A stretch of 64,000 nucleotides of DNA, from NCBI GenBank assembly GCA_007922305.1, contig ML677373.1, positions 13,293,289 to 13,357,288 of the forward strand, in the 5' to 3' direction. A program made the position numbers and the translations under genes. Positions 50,026 to 63,199 of the stretch are shown in pieces; the stretch's first letter is position 1, and each line of letters starts with the position of its first letter. This stretch comes from Dermatemys mawii (Eukaryota > Chordata > Testudines > Dermatemydidae). The notes below the pieces were generated by a model. The model searched no databases and had not been told where the DNA came from. It worked only from the letters and a program-made list of their open reading frames with translations.

Positions 50026-50164
50026 TAGGGTGATCAGATGCCCCAATTTTAAAGGGACAGTCCCTATTTTTGGGTCTTTTTCTTATATAGGTTCCTATAA
50101 CCCTTTCCCCCCACTGCTCCCACCCCCTGTCCCCATTTTCCACGCTTGCTCTCTGGTCACACTA
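50026..50164 (+). mobile_element. Short hAT-type non-autonomous element, copy 2, with target duplication
   Basis: Inverted ends TAGGGTGATCAGATG and TCTCTGGTCACACTA enclose AAAGGGACAGTCCCTATTTT and TTTTTCTTATATAGG. The 8 bp duplication CTTGTCTA is perfect at 50018-50025 and 50165-50172, as expected for hAT. Confidence 0.88.
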
Positions 50165-50389
50165 CTTGTCTATTTTAGTCTTTCTCTATGGGGCAGATCC
50201 ACAGCCCAGTGAAGCCACTGGAAAGACTCCCTCTGGCTTCAGTGGGCTTTGACATATGCTATGGAAGCCAAGTCCAACCCCCATTAAAATCTGGGGAAAG
50301 ACATCCCTTGGCTTTGGTGGGAGCGGGCTCAGTTGCTCTATCCAGCAAAACCATTTAAAAAGGCAGAAAATAACATCTGGCCTGGTGTC

Positions 50390-50592
50390 CAGGGCATAGA
50401 TTGTGACTAAGCAGACCTGGGTTCTATCCTTGGCTCTGTCACTGGCCTGGTGGGTGACCCTGGGCAAGTCACTGACCCGCTATGTGCCTCAATTTGCCCA
50501 CCCGTAAAATGGGGATTACAAAAGAGGTGAAGCATTATTAAGTGCTTTGAGGTCTATGGATGAAAAGTGCTGTATTAGAGCCAGGTATTATT
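50390..50592 (+). repeat. MIR / CORE-SINE copy
   Basis: GACCTGGGTTCTATCCTTGG, GTGACCCTGGGCAAGTCACT, CCGTAAAATGGGGATTACAA and AAGTGCTTTGAGGTCTATGG. Confidence 0.88.
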
Positions 50593-53214
50593 ATGATTTG
50601 TGTGTGTGTAACCTCCCGCCCCACCCCCACTGCCTTCCTTTAATGTTAATTTGCATCCTTTCAGTGATGAAGAAGAGCCATTGATTACCTGTCTAATCTA
50701 CATGGCTTTCCTTGATGGTCAATTTCTACACAGAGGGAAAGAGCCTGTAGTTTTTGCTAAGAGCCCCCTATCAAGTAATTGTTCCCTGTGTAGGTACTAT
50801 TAGATTGTAATCGTCACCCTTAACATACAACTCCTGCAGTTTCCACTGCTCTTATCCTAAAAGGATTGTTCAGTGTTCCTGTGCGCTGTTAATCAGTTGT
50901 CGTGTTTCACCCCAGTAGTGGCTGCATTTCAGTGGTGGGTACAGTGTTCCTGTGTAAGGTGCCTTGAGAAATGTAAGATCATCCTCATTAGAGAAATCTA
51001 CTTCATTGACTTCAGTGGCCTTTGGATCAGGCCCTTAAAGAGGAGAAATCCAACTCTCCCTGTGATTCCAGATCTCCTTTATCTCCTCTGACACCGAGAT
51101 TTTTGGTCCCTTTTTCCTAGGATTTTGTCTCCCAGCATGCCTAGGACTCAGATGGATTTTCTGGATGGTCCATCCGCTGCCAGGCCCCTGCTTATCCGTC
51201 ATCTCTTTAGAAAACGCATTCTGTTGTGCAGTGGCCAGCTTCCTGGTGTTTGAAGTTCAGGTTCCACAGCCTCCATGTCTCCGTCTGTTCCAACCATTCG
51301 GCCCTCCCCAGGGTTGACCACAAGGACTTAGTCCCAGTTGTGTTCCCCAAAGAGGAGCCTACTCCCCATCTGGTTCCTACCCCTCTGGGTTCCCTGGATT
51401 GCCAGTTCTTCTGCCCCCAAGAACAGGACTGGCAGATGGCAGAGGGAATACAGGACAGCCTCCCATCTGAAGGCCTCTACCTGTCTGCGCTGAATTTACT
51501 TTTGTATTAGGCAGGTCTGTATGTGAGACGGACCAATGCTAGTCTGGGGACTAACCCAGAGAAAGGCGCCCAGTGGCAAAGGAATTGTCTGAGAAGAAGT
51601 GAAACGCCATCTTGCAGCCAGAGCTCTCCCCAAGATGTCCTCTCAGCCTTGCCCTCGAACCCTGCTCTCCCGCCAGTTGAGTCCCCAGTCATGCCCCGCC
51701 ATTAGCCACAGACCCCTATGACATAAGCTTGCGCTCATCACAGAGGCCGACAGGTGCCCTCTCCCTGCAGTTGGACTTTTGCCCCTAATGTCACCCTAGC
51801 AAGAAGAAAATGGATTTGGGAGCCCCCAGAGCTGCCAAGAGGGTTGATGGCAATTTAAAGTGTCCTATAAGAGCATGCTGGGCTGGATTTTCTGCACCGC
51901 CAAGCACCTGCTAATCCCGCTGACTTGCACCGGAGTTAAGGGGCCCCTGGCAATCAGGCCTTTAAGTCCTGGGCAGCAAGGGAGAGAAGAATTGGTTGCT
52001 GTTTGAATGGGATTTGTTCTTTATGCTACCGAAGCAAGGCAGGAAATGAACATCCTTCTTTTATGTATTGGGTTTTCTCCTCTTCATTGTTCCCAGCATC
52101 TCCTGCCCAAGACTTTAGGGAGCCACATGAATCTCTGAGCCCTTGAGTTCCCATAGAATTATTTGAAGGGATCTGGGGAAGCCACACTCTTCTTGTAGCT
52201 CTGAAGACCCTTGATGACATTTGGAGCTCACTGAAGTCCAGGGGAATCTTGTCATTGACGTCAGCAGGGCCAGGACTTCACTCCTTGTTTCAATATGATT
52301 CCACAGGGCACTCATGCTTGATCAGTGACACTGTGAAAAAGAGACGCCCCCTCCCTGGCTGATCTTCATGGCACAGCCTCATACAAAGCGGCAGGGTATT
52401 TTAATTGGGTCCCAATTATCTCAATCAACACTTGGCACAGAGTTCATAGATCATCTGTAATGGGCCTTCGGGGGTAACATTCTTCCCGCCAATCAGAGGC
52501 CACGCCAGGCACTAAGGGGAAGGCGCAGTGTTACACAGACGTGCAATGAAATGCAGCAACATGCACAGAGACTAGAGTGAGCAATCCCCTGAAATCCTGA
52601 GGCTGCTTCATTCCCTTCTCCTCTATAGATCTGGAGGCTGCCGCCGGGTCTGGAGATTCAGTGCTCGAGATCTCAGGAGACCCATCCGAGCGTAACTCAT
52701 AGGAAACTTGTCTGGCCATGAAAATGGGACTGGATGGACGCCCCATCTCTGCAGCCCCAGGGCTACGTACACCTTTCTCGCAGGCTGCAGCGCTGCTTTG
52801 CTCACTAGTAATTGTGTTAATTCTTCATATTGAGAAAGAGAGAGAAACTGGCCAATGGTAAAATCAATGAGTGCTCCAGAGCAGGCTCTGAAGAAACGCC
52901 CTCAGGAGTCTGCTGAGCTGCGTGGCTGCATTTCTCTGGGCCAATAAAGCCAGCTAGGCATATGGCCCTGTCACATCACAGCCGGTGCGAGGCCCGTGCG
53001 ACATGTGAGCCAGCACAAGACTCCCCATTGCTCGTGTGAGAAATGTTATGTCCTGGCCACTTGGCCGGCAGATTGGCGCCTTCCACAGGTGGCTCTTGCC
53101 CATCCTCAGAGGAGATCAGAGATGGGCCCCGTGTTTTCTATTATTTTAATAATAGCCCTCTGCAGGGCCGTAGCAGTTCTCCTGTAACCATCTCACGGGG
53201 CTGCGTAAACATTA

Positions 53215-53340
53215 ATTAAGCGTCTCCACAGGGAGGAGGTGAGTATTAGAATCCCTGTTTTATGGATGGGAAACTGAGGCTTAGAGAGGTTAAGTGACTT
53301 CTCTAAGGTCGTGCATCTGCCTTATGTGCCTGTCTAATGC
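53215..53340 (-). repeat. MIR / CORE-SINE fragment
   Basis: CCCTGTTTTATGGATGGGAA, ACTGAGGCTTAGAGAGGTTA and AGTGACTTCTCTAAGGTC: reversed central MIR segment. Confidence 0.8.
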
Positions 53341-55252
53341 CCCCATCACAGTAGTTCTCCTAGCGCCTTGTTCACCTGCTATACACTTTCTAGACCATGC
53401 TCCTCCCACGGTTTAGGTTACACCCTGATTTCCATTATTAATTCCTATTTCTTTTTTCGTTGCACATGCTTCCCTATTTAGGTTTGTCCAGCTTTTGCCC
53501 TCCCCCCATGTAAACTCAAGTAAGCAGATCTTCACGTGATGATAACCCTGATCTCAGCCCCTGGGCCCTGATCCATTATTCCAAAGCAGTGGAAAGTCTC
53601 CCACTGATTTCAATGGGCATTGGCGGAGGCCCACACTGGCAGTCTGTTCCTGAGACTGGGGCTAAGTCCAGTATTGATAAGGCCTTAGCCTCAGGCTTTA
53701 GGATATTCTTGGAGGTGGGGAGGAGGGAGTTTGAAGCAAACAGACCAAGATGCTTTTGTGCATTCGCTTTGTCAAAGGTTAACTAATCTGCAAAACTAGT
53801 GGCTGTCGCAGTGTGGTCCATGGCCTAGTGGGGACCTATGGAGGCCTTCTTCTGGTCTTGAGAATGTGGGTTGGCAGCGGGACTGGGGTGGCCGGGGGAG
53901 CAGTGGGCCCATGAGGCCCTCTTAAGATGCAAATGCTGGAGGGTGGCAGTGGTGACAGCCTGCTTGGCAGTGCTCAATTTGTAATGAACGAGGTGCCCAG
54001 CCTAGAGGTGCCGGGGCTGCTTGGTGTTTGGCCTTTCCAAGCTCTCCTGCTCTTTCCTAGGCGGAGGGGAGTTCTGAACAGATGGTCTGAGGGGTTTCTG
54101 GCCTTAGGGACTAACTGGTTCCCTGAGCCTGACTGTGCTGGCAAAATGGCTGGTTGACGGCTGGTTCGTTAACCCTTTAATGACCAGTGATCATCTGAGC
54201 TTTCATGTACAAAGTGTGTTTTGGTTTGGGTTTTTGGATTGTGGTAGCATCAAGAGTAACCCCAGTCACAGCTCAGAGCCCCATCAGTCTAAGTGCTGTA
54301 CACACATTACAAAGAGATGGTCTCTTATACTCCAAGTGTGTGATGAGAGACAAGAGGTGGATGCAAAAATAGCAGGTTATTGTCCTTTATCCCTTGACAA
54401 GAAGGCGAGCTTCCAAAACGTGCTGCTGTGCAGTGTGCAGGTGAACAGAGCCTTTGGCTCGGGAACATTAGAGAGACACTGCGAGCACCGGAGTTCTTGG
54501 GAAGCCCAGGGAAGGAGGATGTTGGCGAAGGGAGGCAGAGAAGCTGGCAGGCTTGGGAGGAGGGAGCCTGGAAGATGAGAGAAGAGCGGTGGCCATTTTC
54601 TGATCTGTAGGGAATGGCAGAGTGCATGGGCACTGCAACAGAATGGTAGGTACTGGCCACCTGATATATACAAATATGGGGACAGAGGCCTGGATTCCAG
54701 GTGCAGAGAGGGGCTCTTTGGCATACAACCAGAGGCATGGCCCAGTCCATTGGCTTTCCACCCCTGCTCGCCTGTTCGCTCCTGGCTAGGATGCTGCCAC
54801 TACACTCCCATTTCCGGCTTCGGCCCAGAGCTAAAGAACTGAAGTCCAGCTAGGCCAGCAGGCTCTGCGTGTCCGAGCCTGGCTTATCTAAACCTTTCCA
54901 GTGCCACTGCCCTGGGACTGGGGATAAGCATATGGTTCGGATCACTGGGGGCTCTGCTGGGCCGCAGACCAGGCAGCGAGGAGCTGCTTGCTCTGATGTG
55001 AGCTTGGGCCAGGCTGTCTGTTGTCCAGGGAGCTGCTCTACCCCGACCATGCAGGGAGCAAACGGAAGAACGGGGCCAGTGTTGGGAAAATGAGAACACG
55101 GTACAGAGACAAAGGGGAGAGCTGGCTGCTTCTGCCTACTTCTCTATGGGAACCCCCTGGGCATTTCATCTGAACAATAGCCCCTCTGTTGTTGACAAAA
55201 GGAGGCAGGATGGGGGAGTACAAGGGATCCATTTTGGAGGCTGTACACGGTG

Positions 55253-55436
55253 ATGTTGTAGCCCTGTTTGATCCCAGGATATGAGAAGTAAGGTGGATGA
55301 GGTAACATCTTTTATTGGACCAACTTGTGTCGGGGAGAGAGATCCGCAGACGTGCTGCTTATGCTCGAAAGCTTCTCTGTCCCGCCAACAGAAGTTGATC
55401 CAATAAAGGATATGATCGCGCCCACCTTCTCTCTCT
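55253..55436. repeat. Long foldback (palindromic) repeat, second copy
   Basis: Left arm GTTGTAGCCCTGTTTGATCC, AAGGTGGATGAGGTAACATC, TTTTATTGGACCAAC. Right arm CGAAAGCTTCTCTGTCCCGC, CAACAGAAGTTGATCCAATA, CGCCCACCTTCTCTCTC. Arms of about 80 bases meet near 55355. Confidence 0.75.
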
Positions 55437-56274
55437 TTTGTTTGTGGGCATTTATTTGTTCTTTCAATGTAACCTTACACATATGACGCAGCTATAAAGA
55501 GAGGCATCAAATAAAAACAGCAGTTCTCCGGTGGGCCAGGCTTATCTGTGACTTTTAGAACTGGGCAAACAGCGGCGAAAGGTATGCACAAACATTGGCT
55601 TGCAAAAGGAAAACCACCAATTTGCTTTGGTCCTCACCACCCCTCTTGTTTGCTGTCTGGGAACTTTCAGACACGTAAGTCTGTGTTTGCAAGATTGTTT
55701 GCAGAAAGAGAGAGTTTCTCTTGAGCTAATAGTCCAGATCTGATCCAGGGCACTTCCATGGTCCCCATTCCGGTAATAACTGAGCAGCCCACAATCTTTA
55801 ACACACTGTTGCCCGTTTTTGACCTGAGCAGCTAGTCAAAGTTCAGGATCCTGGAGATGCTCTAGTTGAGAGCTGAAATGGATAGGGTCTGGTGTTTTCT
55901 TTGTTTATTTACAAGGAATGCCCAAGTCCTGAATGCAGGAGGAACAAAGAGGAAAGGTTTAGCCGAGAGCCCATGAAGTCTCTCTGTTGCTTTTTCCAGG
56001 GTCGCACTGTGCTCACAGGGCTACTGCTTGGCTTTCTTGCCTTTTGCCTCTCCCTCTCGCACTCTGTGCTGTCTGTCCTCAGTTTCTCTGTAGTGTCTCT
56101 CTCACACAAAATTCACTGCAAAACCATGAGTCTATCCAATGTGGTCCAGGCTCCTGAGTGGGTTCACACAACCCCCATTTGTCTTAGCTGGTGGTGGGAG
56201 AACTTCTGATTAACTCATCCTGACAGTTATGTTAATTGCAGGGTGCGTTCACATCCAGTCTCAAAGAGGTTTGT

Positions 56275-56475
56275 GACCCTAGCAGTTATTAGCACCTCCC
56301 AGCAGAACAGTATTTGTCCTCACAGCACCCTGTGATGTCAGGCTAGGCTGGGCTATTAACTCCATTTTACAAATGCGGGAGCTGAGGAACAGAAAGCATG
56401 ACAGGAAGCCTGTGCTGAAAAAATGTAGCCCAGCTCTCCCAAGTCCTTGGCCTAGTGCCATATAGCCATGACAGC
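56275..56475 (-). repeat. MIR / CORE-SINE copy (diverged)
   Basis: CTCCATTTTACAAATGCGGG, AGCTGAGGAACAGAAAGC, CCCAGCTCTCCCAAGTCCTT and GGCCTAGTGCCATATAGCC in reversed MIR order. Confidence 0.65.
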
Positions 56476-57446
56476 CCCCTTGGAGACTGGGGCCATGGGT
56501 TGAAATCTGTTTGCACAAAGCATTTGGCAAATCATTTTGAATACACAAAGACATTCCTGAAAGCTGAAGTCTGATTGAGGATTATCTTCTATGGTGGCCT
56601 AGATATTGTCTACCCAGGTGCCTCTATCTTATCCTGTTTGTGAATTGGCAAAAGAGATTCAAGGGTGGTTTCTTTAACCCATAGAGAGCTAAGCAGCCTC
56701 CGGTGTTTCAGTAGATAGCTTCCCAACAGGGGGCGTTATATGTGATGAGAGAGATTTTAAGGGACTGTAATAGCATAGCAAATACAGCAGCAGGCCATCA
56801 TAGTCATGTTTAATTTTTTATCTGAGATGTGAGGAAAGGGATAGCCTCCATTGGGAAGCTTTCTAGGATGGTAGTATGTTTATGTATAGGGAAATATCTA
56901 GGAACATAGAAACCTCTACTTCCAGAAGTCCTCGCTAGGAGTATATAGTGTACGTGAAGGAAGGAATAAAATCTCATTGTTGTATTGTCTTGGCTTTCTC
57001 CCTTCTTCTCCTTGGACACTGAACCCCAGGTAGCAGCTTCACCACGGCAGGTGAAGCCTAATTAACATCCAAAAGGATTTCAGCTAAGACAGGCAGGGAC
57101 ACCTGGGAAAGGGGTGGGGATGTGCGGAGAAGCCATTAGTTTTGGCTGGGCCAAGAATAGGTGCACACAAATTAGTAATTACCTTTACTTGGAGCTTCTA
57201 AGCAGAGAGAGGAAGTCCATTATTAGACAACACCTCAAGAGAGACTTTTGAAATTAACCTGGGATGGGATAAGGGGTAGATGACAGCGAGTTTATTCATG
57301 GAAATACCTTAATATAAGAACATGCAATAACTATTGTGTCAGGATGTTCCCTGGGCTGAGGCAAGCAGGTCTCAGTGGAGAATATGCTAATGTACTCTCA
57401 CACCTACTGACTTGGAAGGGTTCATAGACCCTGAGTGATGCAGGAC

Positions 57447-57750
57447 TAAGGGTATGTCTATGCTTTGAGTGAGAGGTTTGTGATTCCCAGCTAGTGACCT
57501 ACTCATGCTAGCTCCCCTCAAATCAGTGCACTGCTCACACTGCTGTGGCCTGTCCTCGTGTGTGTGCCTGGGGTCTCGTTGTGAACTGCCACCAGCATGT
57601 CTCCTGAGCTAAGAACCACAGCCCCAGCTTGAAGAATAGACACTCCCCAAGTGAGGAGGCTATTCTGGCACTGAGGGCTGGGCTCTGAAGACTTGCACGG
57701 ATGCTGGGACAGTCTCAGAGCTGTAGCAATGTGAGCATTAGACACATGAC
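57447..57750. mobile_element. Degenerate TIR element (GGTATGTCTAYGC type)
   Basis: Starts AAGGGTATGTCTATGC and ends in a decayed inverse near GCATTAGACACATGA. The interior holds GTGTGTGCCTGGGGTCTC. Related in ends to 18030-18235. Boundaries approximate. Confidence 0.5.
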
Positions 57751-58137
57751 TCTTTTATGTAAATTCAAGGGTTTTGGGGCGACTTTTCCTGGGCAAGGCT
57801 AGGAAATCTCAGACCTCAGTATGTTTGATCTATTGTGTTACTGTTCTTTTAAGGTTAAACTTGCTGCTTTTTCCTAATAAATCTCCTGAGCCGGACTCTG
57901 GGCTTCTGAAAGCTGGTGAGAGTTCCACTGGTGCCAATGGAATGGAGATCAATGGAGCAATGATGATTTACACAGAGCATTTGGCCCTGTTTATTGAAGA
58001 TTCTTGTGGTGTTCGGGAATATTCTTGCAGAGGTGTCTTGGAAGAGGTAAATCAGTGGCTGGTAATGAAAGGGAACCTGGAGTCTAACCTTTCGGTTCTT
58101 GGTCAAAGGCACGTGGGAGGAAATCTGTCCTATAAGG

Positions 58138-58498
58138 CAGAGGTTCTCAACCTTTTTCTTTCTGAGGCCCCCACAATAGGCTATAAAAACTCCACCTGTG
58201 CCACAATAACTGGTCTTCTGCATATAAAAGCCAGAACTGGTGTTAGCGGGCAGCAAGCAGAGTAGTTGCTGGGCCCCCACGCCACAGGGCCCCGCACAAA
58301 GCTACATTGCTCAGGCTTCAACTTCAGCCCTGGGTGGCAGGGTTTAGGGCCCTGAGCTTCAGCCCCATGAAGTGGGGCTTTGGCTTTCTACCCTGGGCCC
58401 CAGTGAGTCTAATGCTGGCCCTCCTTGGTGGCCCCTTGAAACTTGCTTGTGGCTCACCCGGGTGGCGCGGGCCCTGGACCCCTGGTTGAGAGCCAGTG
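58138..58498 (+). mobile_element. hAT-type non-autonomous element with perfect 8 bp target duplication
   Basis: Inverted ends CAGAGGTTCTCAACCTTTTT and CCCCTGGTTGAGAGCCAGTG. The duplication CTATAAGG flanks it exactly at 58130-58137 and 58499-58506. 361 bases with no coding capacity for a transposase. The ends resemble the CAGTGGTTCTCAAC termini of Charlie-type hAT elements. Confidence 0.9.
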
Positions 58499-61400
58499 CT
58501 ATAAGGCACTGTCAGTACCAGAGCAGAGGGCACTGGAAAAGCCTAATCACCATGATCAAACAGTTGGAGGGTCCCAAGGTGACAACCACACTCCGAACAA
58601 GGACCATGTCTCTCTAAACAGCTGTTTGTTGTGAACAGTTCAGCCGGCTCTAGTTACACCTGTGTCTCTTTCACGAAAATCAATGGAGCTTCTCCAGATT
58701 TGCACCAATGAAACTAGATTAGAATCTGCCCCAGTGTCCCAGGGACAAATCCAGATGTGATGTAAGCAGTATATAAATTCCACGTTGGGTGTAAGCTGCA
58801 GAGTAGTGTAATTTTCAGCACATTGTCATTCCGTGCGTGTCACTTCCAGGGTGAGGGGGTGGAGTAGCAGGAAAAGCCACTGAGAGAAGGATAAGAACTG
58901 AAACTTACATCACAGCATCCCTAGCATTCCTGAGGCCACAGCCAGCCCTGCAACAAGCAGTTGCAACTCCCATTGATTTCAGTGCAGTGGGAGTTTGCCC
59001 AAGTGAAAATAGTCAGGCCTCAGCACTGGCCCAGTATCTGTCTAGTACTATGCACATACCTGGTGCTTTACAATAGAGAAATTGGTGGCAAAGGAAGAAC
59101 AAAACCACTGCCCCAAAGACGCAGCAGGGCACAAACCCATGGGGGCATGTTCTGATCTCTGTAAAGCTGGAGCACGCTGTGCTAGTGAGTGGCTTAACAC
59201 TTGCAGGAGTGAGTCAGAAGCTGCCCCAGAGAGGCCAATGATCATCAGAGCTCAAACATTTTACTGGTTACATTTGAATCCATATTGTTGAAAGACCTGG
59301 GTGCTGGCTAGTGCCCTGAAAGTGTCTCCTGGCTGCGTGGCAGGTTGCCATATTATAGTTGCCTGGAGCCTGATTCTAAAAAATCGTGATCAGGAACTTG
59401 GTGCAAATGTCACACTTGGGTGAGAGTTTCTTGTTTCATTTATGTTTGTGCACACCAGCTCTTCAGAGAGGGATACAGACAAAAATCCCCCATCAACAGG
59501 AAAATGAGGAAGGCTTGTGGCAATGATACAAGTTTTCTTGCCAAGCTCCTCTCTGCACTGGCTCCAACCTCCAGTGACATTTCAAGCCAGGGGAGCCATA
59601 TGTTCTAGGGCCAGGCTCCATGGGGCTGGACTGTTAAGCTTGGACTGAAATAGACTCTCATAAAAGGAATCCCAGCAAGCAACACACTCTTCATTAGTGC
59701 ACTGTTCTATAGAAAGATCCCCTGCCGGGAGCTAGTAGAGACCCTGATTGGGGAGGGGACGTGTTTATGGCAGGATTCTATCGGGGCAAATCGAGTTCAC
59801 CAGCTATTGTCTACGACTAAGGGCAGGGCCCGTGGTTAGGTAAATCAAACTCAGAGTTAACTCATCTGCATGAAATATGGAACACAACAAAATGAGACTC
59901 TTATAGTCAGTGTATTGTACAGCTGCTTATCCTGGCCTTTGTTTTGCTTTCTGATCTACCTAAGCTATTCTTCTGTTCAGCCCTGATATCAGTCTCCACC
60001 ATCATCCCCTTCTTTCTCTGTCTGATGGTCTGGTCCAGCCCTGCCACTGATGGGGCCAGTGCTGGAATAGACAGCAAACGGGACCCAGCAGTAAGGCAAT
60101 TGGAACGCAAACTGAAAATTTATTATTTGCGTCACACTAGTGGTCAGAGGCCTGAAACCCATTGCAGTAGGGAGTCCCTGCCCTGGAGAGCTTACAATCT
60201 TAGTAGGACACTGCCAGCATTGTGTTCTGCCAGTGGGACTGGATACAAATTCCATCCATTGGGAAAAATCCTCCTCTGGCGCAACTCCATTGATTTTAAG
60301 AGTTTGGCTGATTTAAGTGAGGGAGATTCTGGATCACTGAACACTCTCCCTTTCCAAGACAGGAAGGTGGGAGTTAGAGGACACTGTGCACGTCACGGGC
60401 TTAAGGCAGGTCCAACCTATTTTGCATCCCACTAGGTCAGGTACATGGAATCAAATCCTACTGACTCAGCTGGCTCCTTAAATTAACTTGTCAAGGTGAG
60501 CGGGAGTTGGAAGAGTGTGGGGTGTGTAATATATCCAAGCAAGAGCACAAGATATGGGGCAAGGCCATTTTGACTTTCAACACCTACGAGTCTCTGCCAC
60601 ACCTCCTTAGAAAAACAGATTTTAAGGATTGTCAGCCAGCCATAGCACCTGTTTTTGTGCTGTGACACCCAGCACTGATCAGAGGTTTGCCACCACCTTC
60701 AAGAGCCCCTTAACAACCTATGCTGACCTCGTGAATGCAAACAAGGAGAATTCCTGTACACCCAGATGTGCATGTATTTAGACTTATAAACTGTCTCTAT
60801 CCAGGCATGTGTGCAGTGCAGCATAAAAATACACATACCAGCTGTCACTTGACCCAGTGGGAGCATTCATCAACCTTTCAAATCCACTAACCTTCCCCCT
60901 TCCACCTACTCATCCCCACGCCACCCATCCCTTGGAAGATCTGTCTGTTTTGGAAGACCTGTCTATTTCCTGGAGCCTTTCCACCCCCAGGAAACAGACA
61001 GGACTTGCACATGCCCAGTCAACAGCCTGGGTTGGGTTCCATCGTATCCAAGGGGAATAAGTTCCAGAGTCAAGGACCCTCCACTGCCGCTGCTCTGCCT
61101 CCAGTCAAGCATGTCCAGAGTTTCTAGGGGAGCTATTTGCTCCTTGCCTTGGAGTGGAAGAATGTGAAACCGCTTTTAAGAAGGGCAGATTCTTCCCTCA
61201 GATTCCTGGCTCCTGTCTGATTGCACCTGCAGGGGTTAAAGAGGAGTAGAAAGTCTCTCTGTACCAACAAACCAGTCTGGACTTTACAAATCAGAACCAG
61301 CACCTTGATGTAAACTGGAAACCAGTGCAGTGCCTGGCGTCCAGGTGTAACATGCTGCCTATACAAGACGTTGCGTGATGGGGAATGGTCTCCAGGTATA

Positions 61401-62171
61401 TCCCTGCACAGCAGGGCACAGGTATCCAGTCTGTCATGTCTAGTTTACTGCCCGCTATCCCATCCGAAACTGATCTCTTGTCTATTTATTTTTGTGCCAT
61501 TGCTTTTGGGGAGCCCTTTACTGGTGCTATGAGGGCTCCCCAGTGGTACTTTCCTGCTGCAGCTTCTGGGGAGTCACAGGAAATATTCCCTGCACGTTAC
61601 TATCTCAAGTGCCCAGAAATCACTAGCATTCGACTACGGTGAATCTTCCCAGTTCTATGGAACTGTCTCACTTTAGTCTGAGAGAGCACGGCTGGTTCTG
61701 TAAGATGAGCATTCCCTCCCTGAGAGCTTGGCTTTGGGGACAGATTTATCCTCTGCTGCCCTTACCTAACAGAATGATCTCAGTGAAAACCAGATACTGT
61801 TAACCCTTTCCCTTTAATACATGGCATATGTCAAGAATGCCCCGTATCCCTTTACTGTTTGCCCCTAAAACCAGAACCCTGAGAGTTTTGCTTTAAACCT
61901 CCCAGCTCCTTCAAATCACCTCCCAAAGCTTTTAGAAATACATGGTAGAACAGTGTAATAAACCGGCTTAGTGCCTGTGAATGTGTCTCCCTCTAGTGGC
62001 TGGTTTTATGGGCCATAAGAGTCTACTGCTTTCTCACAGCCAAAGGAGTGTTTTAGTTCCATCCAGGCATGTGATTTTGGTGATCAAGGTCCCAGATTTG
62101 ATTCCTGATGATGATGGATGCATCGCCATGATGTCTTAAATGCTAGCTGTGCATCGGTGTACAACCTAGGG

Positions 62172-62446
62172 CAGTGGTTTCCAAACTCTAGTCTGAACAG
62201 CTGGCTGGGCACATGGTACTGGCCTATTCTTGATTCCAGCTGCTGCATTGCATTAGAAGAAGCTTGTTAAGTGTTTGTCTAGTGGTACTTTTCCATTAAT
62301 AACTGTAGTTGCCACATGCATGTTAGGGGATTTCAGATGGGAGGGAAGGTGGTCCATGTGATTGTAAATGAGATAGAAAGTGGCCTATGGAAAGATCTGT
62401 CTGGTGAGACATGTTCCACATGATGAATGAGTTTTGAGAATCACTC
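62172..62446 (+). mobile_element. hAT-like non-autonomous element, no clear duplication
   Basis: Inverted ends CAGTGGTTTCCAAACTC and GAGTTTTGAGAATCACTC. Interior of about 240 bases without coding potential. The flanking 8-mers ACCTAGGG and TACAATGA do not match, so the ends may have decayed. Confidence 0.6.
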
Positions 62447-62453
62447 TACAATG

Positions 62454-63098
62454 ACAAACAAAGTATACCCAACTCTTCTGAGATGTCAAATTTCAATATA
62501 CATACTGATCAATATTTTTGAGGTCCCAGAAGATAAAACACTAGAGGCCGTCCCTGGAGAATCATTGCCTCGTAGTATCCAAATGGGAAAATCCTCTCAG
62601 TACCCGCGTAGAAAAGATGCTCTTGGTGATATTCAGCTTCCTGCTAATACACCAAGCAATTACGATGGCCAAGGTGCTAGAGGATGGGCCATCGATCTTG
62701 TAGACCCAAATTCTCCTGATAATTAAGGATAAGATTTATTTCACTACCCAAAAATTATTGATTTACGTGTGCACCATCATGCTATGCATCATGAATTGTT
62801 ACATCGTAGGTATCATACTCCCATGCGAATAGCCACCTCTCATACTGAAGAATCACCCAAACAGTGTGCATCAGATGATATATATGATGAGTTGCCTTGC
62901 TTTCTTCTCAAGAACTTTTGGAAGTCAGTGGGGATCGCTCTGAGTAAGGTAACTGATGCTCCTATTGACTTATCCTTCTACTTCTTTCGACTGCGTGATA
63001 TAAATGAACTAGCACCAGCAAAGGACTCCAGTTGTTGTTCTGCAGTTTTATTATCAGAAGACAGAGACTTTTCAATGCTAGATAGGCCTGAACCATAA
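62454..63098 (+). pseudogene. Unidentified broken reading frame
   Basis: From just after a hAT-like element the same frame stays open to 63098, except for two TAA codons three positions apart near 62724-62732. The composition is unlike the surrounding repeats, with many charged and His residues in the second half. I do not recognise the family. It could be a retrocopy of a host gene, part of a retroelement, an old viral insertion, or chance. The apparent start Met lies inside the transposon end, so it is not a true start. No splice signals are evident. Confidence 0.3.
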
Positions 63099-63199
63099 AC
63101 CCCAGGAGATGAATAACCTTCAAACTGTGAGGCAGTTCAGTTCTAGATCCCAAGGTTGGGGTTGGCAAAGATGGGCTGAATTCAAACTCTGAATCTGAA

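Larger units (their letters stand above)
41000..52000. other. Gene-poor region, middle third
   Basis: No recognisable gene. MIR copies and foldback elements are listed separately. A GA-rich tract lies at about 47480-47640 on the plus strand. The block at about 43800-44010 is AT-rich and non-repetitive, with a POU-type ATTTGCAT, and could be regulatory. The remaining sequence shows nothing I can support. Confidence 0.55.

Noticed and set aside
57774..58265. 163-codon plus frame
   Set aside because: Runs into the hAT element at 58138; no similarity or conserved start.
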